The notes below the pieces were generated by a model. The model worked only from the letters and a program-made list of their open reading frames with translations, was not told the origin of the DNA and ran no database searches. The position numbers and the translations under genes are program-made. Below are positions 7,908 to 16,470 of a stretch of 36,680 nucleotides of DNA, piece by piece. The DNA comes from Brumimicrobium sp040882265 (GTDB lineage: Bacteria > Bacteroidota > Bacteroidia > Flavobacteriales_D > Crocinitomicaceae): the NCBI GenBank assembly GCA_040882265.1, contig JBBEBO010000054.1:1-36680 (forward strand). Direction: 5' to 3'. Each line of letters begins with the position of its first letter. Position 1 is the first letter of the stretch.

Positions 7908-8015
7908 AAAGCAAACGTTTTTGGAATGATGCCACACCCTGAAAGTACTGCAGATCAATATTTGAGAAATGTTGATGGGAAGACGATTTTAGAGTCACTG
8001 TTAAAAAACTGCTAA
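7908..8015 (+). pseudogene. purQ: 3' remnant of purQ (phosphoribosylformylglycinamidine synthase, glutaminase subunit)
   Basis: Thirty-five codons and a stop read without interruption: KANVFGMMPHPES, then a stretch containing LRNVDGKTILESLL, then KNC. NV-GMMPHPE close to the end, followed by DG and a final helix, is the C-terminal signature of PurQ. The His and Glu of PHPE belong to the class I glutamine amidotransferase triad. The usual HPER reads HPES here. There is no start, no catalytic Cys and no body; the remnant begins directly after the stop of lipoprotein copy 3. A functional purQ would have to be elsewhere. Confidence 0.65.
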
Positions 8016-8110
8016 ACTTTTTCTGGTTAAAAAACTGTATCTGCTCCTTTATTCGTCACTAAATAAAGCTTGCGAGATGACGTCATTTCATCACTCATCA
8101 CTAAAACCAT

Positions 8111-10576
8111 TTACCTTTCCCGAGTTTTATCGTTTCGTTTTTTGCTGATACTAAAATCAACGCGATAGTAGAAAATAGGCAAAAACCCAAGCTGATATCT
8201 TTCAGCAATAGGTTCGGCATCAGGGTTAGCTAAATCTGGCGCATAACTAAGCGCTAAAATGTTTTTGGTGTTCAAAATATTTACCAAATCTAAACCGATT
8301 TCGTGGGTTAAAAATGAAGTGTTTAATTTATAGGTTAATTTAAAATCGACTCTGAAATAATCTCTAAACTGACGAGTATTAAATAATGAGTCTTTAAACA
8401 CAAGTTCATTGTTTTCTTGTGTAGCAGGAACATTGACATATCCATATCTTCTTCCACCAGCGGCTGTTACTTTAAATCCTGCTGAAATGGTGTTTTTTTC
8501 ATTGATTTTAAATTCTTTTCCGGCTAAAAAATTAACAGCATAATTACCATTGAAATCAGTATTTCTTTCGATGCCATCGCTACCAACATATTTTGATTCG
8601 AAAAGTGACCCACTGACTAAGAAGAAAAATGAGCGGTCGAAGAATTTTTGTATTGTAAGCTCTATTCCGTAGTTTGTTCCTGTGCCTTCATTAACTAATT
8701 CATCAGGGAAAAACCGTTGAAATCCTGAGCCCTGATTGATTAAACTAAAAGAGGAAGGATATTGATCAATTGGTATGTTGTAGAGGTGCTGATAATATAT
8801 TTCAGTTTTTAAATTAAGTGATTTTTTAAATTGCTTTTCATACCCTGCAGCTGTGTGAATACTTTTCGTAAAGTCCATACCCTTATTCATTAAGCGGGCG
8901 TTGCCAGCATCATCATACGTTTGATAAGTATATTGATATAAAGGTTGCATTTGTGAATGTAAGCCAGCTCCAGCACTTAATTTTTGATTGTTTTTAAGTC
9001 GCAACTCCCAGCCCATTCTTGGTTCGGCATAACTCCAACTATTACTCATAGAAAAATATTGACTATGTAACCCTGCAGTAAAGTCCATGTTTTTATTTAC
9101 TTTCCATTTGTATTGAATAAAAGGCTGAATCAACGCGGCATAACCTGTATAGTCATGACGTGTAAAAAAATCATCGTGATCAACATTTAAAGAAGTATCA
9201 ATATTGTTTAAATAGTATCCATCGAGGTTAATTCCAACCCTTAAAATATGTTGTTTATTTATTTTATGATTAAGACTTGAAAAAATCGCAGTTTTATAGG
9301 TTTGAAATTGGTAACCCATTAAAGGGTAAATAGAATCAGTACGAATCAGCACTTCTTCCTGACCATTATTCATGGTTGTATCTAAATTTCTAACTAAATA
9401 GTCATGGTGTGAGCGTTGGCGATCGTATGTGCCGGCTACGGTCGTTTTAAAGAAAGTTTTTTTGTTTAAGGGTTTTTTGTAAGTCATACCAACGACTCCC
9501 ATTGCTGTACTAAAATATTGGTCACGATCACCTTCGCCAAACGCTTCCTCTTTGAAAGTCGTTTGATCAGAAATTTTAATTTCAATATTTGATGCCCCAC
9601 CAATTCCGAAAAAGCTTAAATTGCCTCCTTTTTTTAGAGGAAAAGATAATTTGAATGCTCCATCACCATAGACTGGTACAGCATCGGTCCCAATACTAAT
9701 TCCCATTGCTTGAAACATACTTAGCGTACTGTACCTTCCCATTACTAAATAACTTGCTTTACTTTCGCTGTTTAAAGGACCTTCAGCCATCACTTCTGTT
9801 CCTAAAAACCCAAATTGACCAGTAACTTCATGTTTAGAGGAGTTCCCGTTCCGCAAACGTAAATCAAAAACTCCAGAGATAGAGTTACCATAATCTGCTG
9901 GGAAAGCCGACATAAAAAAATCAGAATTGTCTAAGATTTTGTTATTTAAAATGGATACTGGTCCGCCAGTTGAACCAGAAACAGCGAAATGATTTGGGTT
10001 TGGGATATCAATTCCCTCCACCTTCCAAAGCAAACCAATTGGGGAATTACCACGAATTACAATATCATTTCTCGAATCATCTGCACCTTGTACACCAGCA
10101 AAATTACTTGCCATTCTTGCAGGATCACCACGTGAACCTGGATAGCGATCTGTTTCCTCTACACTAAACTGTTGTGAGGACACAGTTGCCATTTCATTAA
10201 TTACTTCACCTCGTTTTCTACCTATAATTTCGATTTCATCAGTTGTTCTAATATCTTCTTGAAGCTCAATGTTAACAACACTTTCTTTGCCAGAGTTTAC
10301 GACTACTGTTACAGTTTGATTTGAATATAAAGCGTATGAAACTGTCAAGCTATATTTACCAATGGGAACATCGCTTATAGCAAACGTTCCGTCCATATCG
10401 GTCATTTGTCTAAATGTAGCTGAGCTATCTAACGATACCAATTGAAGCTTCGCTCCAACAAGTGGATATTTAGATTCTGAATCTACAACAGCTCCTTTAA
10501 CGTTCTGAACAATTTGAGCTTTTAGTGTTAGTGAAAATAAGATAACAACTAATGTAATCCATCTACTTTTATGCAT
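8111..10576 (-). CDS. TonB-dependent receptor with N-terminal carboxypeptidase-regulatory-like domain
   Basis: Outer-membrane active transporter, 821 residues. A signal peptide ends near LKA-Q (residues 18-21). Residues about 24-110 form the Ig-like CarboxypepD_reg domain typical of Bacteroidota receptors (VKGAVVDSESKYPLVGAKL, DMDGTFAISDVPIGKYSL). The plug follows, with NDIVIRGNSP, VEGIDIPNPNHF and FPADYGNSISGVFDLRL. The remainder is barrel, ending in a strand with RVDFSISKK and a short basic tail rather than a terminal aromatic. No SusD-like gene is adjacent. It starts 23 bases after the solute-binding lipoprotein gene, so the two are probably one operon and may handle the same ligand, perhaps peptides. 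The substrate cannot be read from the sequence. Confidence 0.9.
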   Translation of the reverse strand: MHKSRWITLVVILFSLTLKAQIVQNVKGAVVDSESKYPLVGAKLQLVSLDSSATFRQMTDMDGTFAISDVPIGKYSLTVSYALYSNQTVTVVVNSGKESVVNIELQEDIRTTDEIEIIGRKRGEVINEMATVSSQQFSVEETDRYPGSRGDPARMASNFAGVQGADDSRNDIVIRGNSPIGLLWKVEGIDIPNPNHFAVSGSTGGPVSILNNKILDNSDFFMSAFPADYGNSISGVFDLRLRNGNSSKHEVTGQFGFLGTEVMAEGPLNSESKASYLVMGRYSTLSMFQAMGISIGTDAVPVYGDGAFKLSFPLKKGGNLSFFGIGGASNIEIKISDQTTFKEEAFGEGDRDQYFSTAMGVVGMTYKKPLNKKTFFKTTVAGTYDRQRSHHDYLVRNLDTTMNNGQEEVLIRTDSIYPLMGYQFQTYKTAIFSSLNHKINKQHILRVGINLDGYYLNNIDTSLNVDHDDFFTRHDYTGYAALIQPFIQYKWKVNKNMDFTAGLHSQYFSMSNSWSYAEPRMGWELRLKNNQKLSAGAGLHSQMQPLYQYTYQTYDDAGNARLMNKGMDFTKSIHTAAGYEKQFKKSLNLKTEIYYQHLYNIPIDQYPSSFSLINQGSGFQRFFPDELVNEGTGTNYGIELTIQKFFDRSFFFLVSGSLFESKYVGSDGIERNTDFNGNYAVNFLAGKEFKINEKNTISAGFKVTAAGGRRYGYVNVPATQENNELVFKDSLFNTRQFRDYFRVDFKLTYKLNTSFLTHEIGLDLVNILNTKNILALSYAPDLANPDAEPIAERYQLGFLPIFYYRVDFSISKKRNDKTRER

Positions 10577-10599
10577 GATGTACTAAGTAATATAAGCTA

Positions 10600-12339
10600 T
10601 TATTTGTTTTTGATTGATGCTTCATACTCTTCTTTTGTCCAATCTTTAAAGTAAATATTTTTAAAAGAGTAGTAATTCATCTCATTTAACTCTAAGTTCC
10701 TAACTTTTGAAAGCGCAATTTTAATTGTTTCTTCATACCATAAAATAATAAATGGTGCATCTTCCATCATTATTTTATCAGCTTTACTAAAGTATTTGTA
10801 TTGTTCCATTACATCAGTTGAACTTTGACCTCTTTGAAAAGCTTTATCAAACTCAGGGTTGACATATCGAGAATGGTTTGTTGTAGAGGGTTCATCTTCA
10901 TCTTCGGGAACCGTTGCGCCATAAGCATTTATTAAGAATGTTTCGGGACTGTAATAATCTGCAAACCAAGAAGTTCTAAAAATATCACCATTCGCATTCA
11001 TTTGGTCATTTAATTTATCTTCAAAAGGCAATCCATCAAGATTAACATTGATATTTAAAGTTTTTTTGATCTGTTTTGCAAATTCATCAGCAACGGCAGA
11101 ATGTATCGAACCGACGTTAAATTTTAAATTTACTGAAGGGAATCCTTCACCATCTGGATACCCAGCTTCTGCTAATAACTTTTTAGCTTTTTCAGGGTTG
11201 TATGTGTAACCTGCCTTTCTAACTTCTTTTGAGTCATATCCATCAAACGCAGCTGGAGGAACGATACCTGCATCTCCAATACTGTGGGCTTGGTTGTTTA
11301 AGATATTTTGCACAATTTCTTTTTTGTTTATTGCGTAATTAAAAGCTTGTCGTACACGTGCATCTTTAAACTCTTCTTTGAGAAGATTAAATTGATAATA
11401 CTGTGTTGCAAGCAAAGGCTTTCTTTGTAAAAGAAGTTTTGGAGGATTGCTGTTGAAGTCTTCAATACGACCTTCTAACATACTTGAGATTCTACTTGGA
11501 GGGAGTCCATCAAGCATCATGATCTCACCATTTTCAAACATTTCCAATTGTCTCAAACTTCTACTTTCTACAATCAATACAATAGAGTCTAAATAGGGCA
11601 GTTGATTACCTGCTTCGTCACGACCGTAATAATTTGTATTTTTTTTAAGGATTATATTGGTGTTTCCATCGCCGTTTTCAGTGTATTTATCAAAAACGAA
11701 AGGACCAGTACCAATTAAATCGCTTTCTAGTCCCTCATCAACGAGTTCTTTAAGTACAATAAAGGCATTTGTTGACGCAAGTTTATTTATAAAATTAACA
11801 TCTCTTTCAACCAGTTGAATGATTAATTCATTGTTTTCTCCAATAGAAACTCCAGAAATATGGTCTGTTTTGCCTTCATAAAACGCTTTAGCTCCTTCTA
11901 TAACATCTTTATAAATTGACGAATATGCACTTGAAGGATCTTCTCCTTTTTTCTTAGTACAGGCTAGTTCGATTGAGTAAACAACATCTTCAGGAACAAA
12001 TTTTCTATCATCTCCAATTTTTTCATGAGAATGGAAATAAATGTCATCTCTCAATACAAAAGTGATTGTTTTTCCATCATCAGAAATTGTCCAATCTTTA
12101 GCTAAACTAGGTTCAGCCTCAAGTGTCTTAGGGTTAAGACAAACAAGACCTTCGAGTACTTGATTAAGTAAAGAAGCTGAATAAACATCATTTACCTTTC
12201 GAGCTTCTAAGGTTGTTGGTTCATGGGCAATTGCAAACTTGAATGTTCCCCCCGCATGCTCAAATTGTTTTGTTGAACTATTTGAACATGCTATCAGAAA
12301 ACAGATTAAAATGATGGACAGTAGTACGTAGTTTTTCAT
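10600..12339 (-). CDS. ABC-type peptide/nickel solute-binding lipoprotein (SBP_bac_5 family)
   Basis: A 579-residue extracytoplasmic binding protein of the oligopeptide/dipeptide class (OppA/DppA-like). The lipoprotein signal ends FLIAC (Cys18). The class-typical text follows: FAIAHEPTTLEARKVND, LAKDWTISDDGKTITFVLRD, VRQAFNYAINKKEIVQ and the mid-domain YNPEKAKKLLAEAGYPDG. Length is normal. No permease or ATPase genes lie nearby; the partner is a TonB-dependent receptor gene 23 bases downstream. It may therefore pass ligand from the receptor to a permease encoded elsewhere. A 12-base palindrome lies in the upstream region at 12381-12392. Confidence 0.9.
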   Translation of the reverse strand: MKNYVLLSIILICFLIACSNSSTKQFEHAGGTFKFAIAHEPTTLEARKVNDVYSASLLNQVLEGLVCLNPKTLEAEPSLAKDWTISDDGKTITFVLRDDIYFHSHEKIGDDRKFVPEDVVYSIELACTKKKGEDPSSAYSSIYKDVIEGAKAFYEGKTDHISGVSIGENNELIIQLVERDVNFINKLASTNAFIVLKELVDEGLESDLIGTGPFVFDKYTENGDGNTNIILKKNTNYYGRDEAGNQLPYLDSIVLIVESRSLRQLEMFENGEIMMLDGLPPSRISSMLEGRIEDFNSNPPKLLLQRKPLLATQYYQFNLLKEEFKDARVRQAFNYAINKKEIVQNILNNQAHSIGDAGIVPPAAFDGYDSKEVRKAGYTYNPEKAKKLLAEAGYPDGEGFPSVNLKFNVGSIHSAVADEFAKQIKKTLNINVNLDGLPFEDKLNDQMNANGDIFRTSWFADYYSPETFLINAYGATVPEDEDEPSTTNHSRYVNPEFDKAFQRGQSSTDVMEQYKYFSKADKIMMEDAPFIILWYEETIKIALSKVRNLELNEMNYYSFKNIYFKDWTKEEYEASIKNK

Positions 12340-12380
12340 CTTCTTTTTAATTTATAAATGAACTTTTAGCATTATTACTC

Positions 12381-12392
12381 GTGAATATTCAC
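12381..12392. repeat. 12-base perfect palindrome in a divergent intergenic region
   Basis: GTGAATATTCAC is its own reverse complement and lies 41 bases upstream of the solute-binding protein start, in the region shared with the divergent gene at 12566. It could be an operator for a dimeric regulator, but a palindrome this short can occur by chance in AT-rich DNA. Confidence 0.3.
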
Positions 12393-12565
12393 TTTTGTAA
12401 TCAACTAAATTATAAGAATATTTCAAGATGGAGTCATTAATCTTGTTTTTTTTTCACTTCATAGTCGATTTATTGGATTTTAAAGAAAAAAAGTGGTCAA
12501 CTAATTGCTTTTTTAATAAATTGCTCTTAATATTGCAGTTGTAAAATCATTTCACACATAATTAA

Positions 12566-13363
12566 ATGAAAATACTATTATTGTCTATCGTACTTATTTT
12601 GGTAACTTTTAATCTCAAAGCAGACCTTTCAATTGAGGGTAGTTATCAAGGAAAAAACCTGTATGTTCAAAATCCAGAAAGTGAGGATGGATTCGGGTTT
12701 TGTGCTTCTAAAGTGACTGTAAATGGCGATGTAATGCCTGGTGGTGTTAGTAGAAGCGCTTTTGAAATTGACTTTTCTTTGTTTAACATAGAAGTTGGCG
12801 ATGATGTTTTTATTGTTATTGAACACGGTGATGGCTGTAAACCAAAAATTTTAAATCCTGAAGTTTTATTACCTCGAAGTACTTTCGTTGTTACAGAAAT
12901 GAAAGTTACTAACGACGGTCAGATTAATTGGACTACAAAAGATGAACAAGGTAAGTTACCATATATTGTAGAACAATACAGATGGAATAAATGGGTTAAC
13001 GCAGGTGAAGTTGATGGTGAAGGTGTTGAAGGTCCAAACAGCTACGAGTTTAAAGTTACTCCGCATTCAGGTGAGAATAAAGTTCGTGTGGTTCAAATTG
13101 ATCATTCAGGCACTAAAAAGAAATCTGATGAGAAAACATTTAAGTCTGATGTCGAAGAAGTAGATATGTCTCCTAAGAAAGTGAAAACTGAAATTAAATT
13201 TACAGCAAACGGAGAGCCTTCTGAAACGAAGTATGAAATTTATGATGCTTATGGTAATATCGTTAAGAAAGGTTATTCCTCAAGCGTTAATTGCGAAAAT
13301 TTGAGAAAAGGGGCTTATTACATAAACTTTGATGATAAAAACGAGAAGTTTATCAAAAATTAA
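12566..13363 (+). CDS. Secreted hypothetical protein with a type IX type-A-like C-terminal domain
   Basis: A 265-residue protein with a clear signal peptide (MKILLLSIVLILVTFNLKA, cleavage near residue 19-20). I do not recognise the N-terminal beta-rich region (about 20-190). The last 65 residues read like a type IX secretion sorting domain of type A: a spaced strand pattern, YEIYDAYGNIVKKG, an LRKGAYYINF segment, and a basic end (EKFIKN). The usual opening Asn-Pro is replaced by SPKKVK, so the assignment is less than certain. If right, the protein is exported across the outer membrane and its C-terminus is cleaved. It is transcribed alone and ends just before a strong terminator. Confidence 0.7.
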   Translation: MKILLLSIVLILVTFNLKADLSIEGSYQGKNLYVQNPESEDGFGFCASKVTVNGDVMPGGVSRSAFEIDFSLFNIEVGDDVFIVIEHGDGCKPKILNPEVLLPRSTFVVTEMKVTNDGQINWTTKDEQGKLPYIVEQYRWNKWVNAGEVDGEGVEGPNSYEFKVTPHSGENKVRVVQIDHSGTKKKSDEKTFKSDVEEVDMSPKKVKTEIKFTANGEPSETKYEIYDAYGNIVKKGYSSSVNCENLRKGAYYINFDDKNEKFIKN

Positions 13364-13382
13364 TAATATTTAAATCATTTCT

Positions 13383-13417
13383 AATCCCGTTTGCTTTCTA
13401 GGAAACGGGATTTTTTT
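13383..13417 (+). terminator. Rho-independent terminator after the secreted protein gene
   Basis: A perfect 10-bp stem AATCCCGTTT / AAACGGGATT (13383-13392 and 13403-13412) with a 10-base loop is followed by a run of T to 13417. It closes the gene ending at 13363 and lies 13 bases before the epimerase start. Confidence 0.9.
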
Positions 13418-13429
13418 ATTGCTTATTTT

Positions 13430-13831
13430 ATGAGGAAAATTGAACATATTGGAATTGCGGTAGAAAACATAGATGAAGCCATCAAAACATACGAAGGTTT
13501 ATTAAACACGAAGTGCTATAAAATTGAAGATGTTGCATCAGAGCATGTAAAAACTGCTTTTTTTAAAATTGGAGACTCTAAAATAGAACTTCTCGAAGCC
13601 ACAAACCCTGACAGCCCAATTGCAAAATACATCGCTAAAAGGGGCGTGGGAATGCACCATATAGCATTTGATGTAGAAGATATAGAAGAAGAAATTGAGC
13701 GCTTAGAAAAAAATGACTTTACGTTAATTCAAAGTTCTCCCAAAAATGGGGCAGACAACAAACGCATCGCTTTTTTACATCCCAAATCAACAAGTGGAGT
13801 ATTGGTTGAACTATGCCAAGAGCGTGTTTAG
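13430..13831 (+). CDS. mce: Methylmalonyl-CoA epimerase (VOC superfamily)
   Basis: Interconverts the (R) and (S) epimers of methylmalonyl-CoA in the propionate/succinyl-CoA pathway. The 133-residue protein has the family's usual length and two VOC half-barrels. Metal ligands can be read as His in KIEHIG near the start, His in GMHHIAF (about residue 79), and Glu in VLVELCQ near the C-terminus. I start at ATG 13430: the frame extends upstream to 13391, but that would put the start inside the terminator hairpin and add a non-conserved segment. It converges with the HAD gene and overlaps its 3' end by 21 bases. The mutase genes are not in the window. Confidence 0.92.
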   Translation: MRKIEHIGIAVENIDEAIKTYEGLLNTKCYKIEDVASEHVKTAFFKIGDSKIELLEATNPDSPIAKYIAKRGVGMHHIAFDVEDIEEEIERLEKNDFTLIQSSPKNGADNKRIAFLHPKSTSGVLVELCQERV

Positions 13832-14437
13832 TAATTGAATAATATCTTGCTCTTTAACATTTAATAAATAAGCTTGTAGCCCAGCTTTTTTAGCACCTTC
13901 AACGTGTTGTGCTGTATCGTCAATGAACAATGTCTCGGAAGGTTCAAAATCAAGATCATTACATACTTTTAAGAAAATTTCAGGAGAGGGTTTTCTCATG
14001 CCCATGTCTGAGCTAAAGTAAAGTTTGTCAAAATATTGAGTTAAATCATCAATTTTGTTATCCTGTTGAATTATTTTGTGGAATGCTTCCAAATGGATTG
14101 GGTTTGTATTACTTAATAAAGCTGTGTTATACTGTTTTTTTAATTCTAATAGAAAACCTAGTCGCTCTTGAGGAAAGTTCAACAACATTGCATTCCAAGC
14201 ATCAATAATTTCTGTTTTAGTAATTTCTTTAGGTAGCTTTCGCTTTAATGTTTCTATAAATTCATTTGAATCTATTAATCCAGATTCATATTTATCGAAT
14301 AATTGTTCCTGTTTAGCTTGGGTAAATATTTTTTCAAAATTTGGAATCCCTAATTTCTGAAAGCGTTCGATGGTTTTATTGTAATCTATGTTCAGTAATA
14401 CCCCACCCAAATCAAGAATTATATTCTTTACATTCAT
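13811..14437 (-). CDS. HAD family hydrolase (HAD-IA, YihX-like)
   Basis: Haloacid-dehalogenase-superfamily protein of 208 residues, probably a small-molecule phosphatase. Motif I is LDLGGVL with Asp9 as the presumed nucleophile; the second Asp of the classical DxD is Gly, as in the YihX/epoxide-hydrolase-N subgroup. Motif II is ALLSNTNP, motif III the Lys in GMRKPSPEIF, and motif IV TLFIDDTAQHVEGA. A helical cap lies between motifs I and II. The substrate is unknown; sugar phosphates are typical for relatives. A perfect -7 element lies 17-24 bases upstream. The last 21 bases overlap mce on the other strand. Confidence 0.9.
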   Translation of the reverse strand: MNVKNIILDLGGVLLNIDYNKTIERFQKLGIPNFEKIFTQAKQEQLFDKYESGLIDSNEFIETLKRKLPKEITKTEIIDAWNAMLLNFPQERLGFLLELKKQYNTALLSNTNPIHLEAFHKIIQQDNKIDDLTQYFDKLYFSSDMGMRKPSPEIFLKVCNDLDFEPSETLFIDDTAQHVEGAKKAGLQAYLLNVKEQDIIQLLNTLLA

Positions 14438-14453
14438 AAAATATATTTTATTG

Positions 14454-14461
14454 CAAAAATA
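14454..14461 (-). promoter_or_regulatory. Bacteroidota -7 promoter element for the HAD gene
   Basis: On the minus strand this reads TATTTTTG, a perfect TAnnTTTG, ending 17 bases before the HAD start codon. It coincides with the T-rich tail of the upstream terminator, so the match may partly reflect base composition. Confidence 0.4.
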
Positions 14462-14463
14462 AA

Positions 14464-14493
14464 AAAGGGACGAATATAAATATCCATCCCTTT
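14464..14493 (-). terminator. Rho-independent terminator after the YceI-like gene
   Basis: Read leftward, AAAGGGA (14493-14487) pairs with TCCCTTT (14470-14464), followed by further T residues. It starts 24 bases after the stop of the YceI-like gene and separates it from the HAD gene. Confidence 0.7.
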
Positions 14494-14516
14494 GGTTAAC
14501 TATTGTAAACTAAAAA

Positions 14517-15194
14517 TTATTTTTTGTTCAATACTGCATTTAATGTGAAATCAACTTTAGAGTTTACACTACCTTCTTCTGGTTTTTCAGGATTTGGTTG
14601 CATCCCTTTTAACTCTAAAGAAGAAAGATCAATTGTGAAATCACCCTTAATCATCATTTTATCACCTTTTGTTTTAGTCATTACTGGAACAGTTTCTTCA
14701 ATTTCTGCACCCATAATGCTAATAACTAAGCTTGCTTCACCTTCTTTAATGCTTTTAAGTTTAACATCTACAGTTGAGTACTCATCAGTTTGAAAGAAGT
14801 CTTTGTTTTTTTCTTCTTTATCCTCAATTGTTCCTTTTAAGTGCTTTTCTAAACTTTCTTTTCCATCTTCTTTTGAAAGGTCTTCATTGGTAATCGTTGT
14901 CATGTCAACTTTAAAAGCACCGCTAATATCATCTCCTTTAACTTTAACCTTTCCTTCAGTTATTTCAACAGTACCTTCGTGACTTTTCATTTCTTGCATC
15001 TCTCCATCTTCACCAGGAGCAACCCATGAACCTCTCCAGCCAAGCTCGCTTTCATCAGCGTTCAATGTGTATTTTACTGTTTCAACTTTTTCTTCTTTGT
15101 TTTCAGTGTTGTCATCTTTTTTTTCTTCACCACTGTTACAAGCTGTTAATCCAAGCGCTGCAAAAACGAACGCTGCGTAAATTGTCTTTTTCAT
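14517..15194 (-). CDS. YceI family lipoprotein
   Basis: A 225-residue protein with a lipoprotein signal ending in LTAC (Cys19), an acidic/Lys-rich linker (about residues 20-40), and one YceI-like lipocalin-type beta-barrel. Typical YceI text includes YTLNADESELGWRGS, GTVEITEGKVKVKG near the start of the barrel, and FFQTDEYSTVDVKL in the middle. YceI folds bind polyprenoid or other amphiphilic ligands in their cavity; the ligand here is unknown. It is a single gene with its own -7 element (15226-15233) and terminator (14464-14493). Confidence 0.9.
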   Translation of the reverse strand: MKKTIYAAFVFAALGLTACNSGEEKKDDNTENKEEKVETVKYTLNADESELGWRGSWVAPGEDGEMQEMKSHEGTVEITEGKVKVKGDDISGAFKVDMTTITNEDLSKEDGKESLEKHLKGTIEDKEEKNKDFFQTDEYSTVDVKLKSIKEGEASLVISIMGAEIEETVPVMTKTKGDKMMIKGDFTIDLSSLELKGMQPNPEKPEEGSVNSKVDFTLNAVLNKK

Positions 15195-15225
15195 TTCTTT
15201 CTTTTTTAGTTATTTATTCTAACAA

Positions 15226-15233
15226 CAAATATA
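15226..15233 (-). promoter_or_regulatory. Bacteroidota -7 promoter element for the YceI-like gene
   Basis: On the minus strand TATATTTG is a perfect TAnnTTTG, 32 bases upstream of the start codon. No -33 TTG at standard spacing was identified. Confidence 0.5.
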
Positions 15234-15303
15234 ACGAAATGTTTACCTTGGTAAGTTTATTTTATGAATTTTTCTAAAAATTCTTTCTAAATTCGTGCAT
15301 TAA

Positions 15304-16194
15304 ATGGGAAAGGATATAGAAAAATATAGCAGAAGAGGACTCCAAACAGGTTATTTATCTGTTGTTGTGGGTATTTCACTAGTATTGTTCATGCTTGGAT
15401 TAGTGCTTGGCGCTTATTTTGGATTGGAAAACACTCAGAATTCTGCCAAAGAAGATATAGAAATAGACCTCTTTTTTAATCCCGATTTAAATGAATCTGA
15501 CATAAAGCTTGTTGAACAAGAACTTAAAAGCTGGGATGATATAAAATCGGTTTGGTTTGTTTCTCCAGAACGCGCTTTAGAAGTTTTTCAGGAAAATGAT
15601 GAAGAAGCAGCTGAAATAAAAGCGATATTTGATAATGAAAGTCCATTCCCTCCTTCTGTTTCATTCCACCCAAAAAGTCGAATAGTAAATAAAGAAGGAT
15701 TAGCCAATATAAAGCAAGAAATATTAAAGGCATATCCAGATAAGATAGACGAAGTCAATTATGACGAAAACCGTGTAAATCAAGTCAACTTAGGTTTTTT
15801 ACAATGGGTGTATTTGTTTGTAGCAATTGGTGTTCTTTTAACAATTATTGCATTTGCTATGATTAATAATACGATCAGGCTTGCGTTATACTCTAAAAGA
15901 TTTACAATTAAAACAATGCAACTTGTCGGTGCAAAGTCTGGATTTATTAGAAAACCATTTTTGGTTAACTCAATAGTTCAAGGGTTTATTTCAGCAATTA
16001 TCGGAATGGCTTTGCTAATGGCTGTTTTTTATTCACTCAAAAGGTATATGGAAATTATATCTGGTACATACGACATTAAAACATTTTTACTTCTTTTAGG
16101 TGCACTTGTGGTTTTAGGTGTTATAATCAGCTTCTTTTCCACATTATTTGCATTAAATAAGTATTTGAGAAAAAAATTAGACGATTTATATTAA
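15304..16194 (+). CDS. ftsX: Cell division protein FtsX (permease-like)
   Basis: Inner-membrane partner of the FtsE ATPase; FtsEX couples divisome signals to periplasmic peptidoglycan hydrolases. The 296-residue protein has the FtsX layout: a cytoplasmic N-terminus, TM1 at about 17-41, a periplasmic domain (about 42-155) containing IEIDLFFNPDLNESDI, then three TM segments in the FtsX permease domain with the conserved LYSKRFTIKTMQLVGA loop. ftsE is not adjacent, as is usual in Bacteroidota. It is the first gene of the ftsX-DUF3098-uppP-truB cluster. A near-consensus -7 box (TAAATTCG, 15288-15295) lies only 8 bases before the ATG, so the transcript may be nearly leaderless. Confidence 0.92.
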   Translation: MGKDIEKYSRRGLQTGYLSVVVGISLVLFMLGLVLGAYFGLENTQNSAKEDIEIDLFFNPDLNESDIKLVEQELKSWDDIKSVWFVSPERALEVFQENDEEAAEIKAIFDNESPFPPSVSFHPKSRIVNKEGLANIKQEILKAYPDKIDEVNYDENRVNQVNLGFLQWVYLFVAIGVLLTIIAFAMINNTIRLALYSKRFTIKTMQLVGAKSGFIRKPFLVNSIVQGFISAIIGMALLMAVFYSLKRYMEIISGTYDIKTFLLLLGALVVLGVIISFFSTLFALNKYLRKKLDDLY

Positions 16195-16206
16195 CTTTGG
16201 GAAACT

Positions 16207-16470
16207 ATGGAGACAAATCAAAAAAACTTTATTTTCAATAGATCAAATTATATATTGCTATTTATTGGTATAGCTCTAAATATTCTTGGATTTATTCTGA
16301 TGATCGGCGGAGCGGCTGAATCTAAAGATGTTTTTAATGAAGAAGAACTTTTTTCACAGGTAAGAATAACAATATCTCCTATCCTTATTTTACTTGGTTA
16401 CATTGTTATTATCTATAGCATCATGAAAAAACCAAGTAAAAAGGAGCTTAAAGATTCAGAAGAGGTTTAA
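16207..16470 (+). CDS. DUF3098 domain-containing membrane protein
   Basis: Small 87-residue protein with two transmembrane helices (about residues 15-36 and 54-71) joined by a short acidic loop, and a Lys/Glu-rich tail. This matches DUF3098, regularly found between ftsX and uppP in Bacteroidota. Its function is unknown; position suggests a role linked to division or wall synthesis. It starts 12 bases after ftsX, and its stop overlaps the uppP start by one base (TAATG), so expression is probably coupled. Confidence 0.87.
   Translation: METNQKNFIFNRSNYILLFIGIALNILGFILMIGGAAESKDVFNEEELFSQVRITISPILILLGYIVIIYSIMKKPSKKELKDSEEV

Noticed and set aside
13391..13429. Upstream extension of the epimerase gene
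   Set aside because: It would begin inside the terminator hairpin and adds 13 non-conserved residues; ATG at 13430 matches the family N-terminus.
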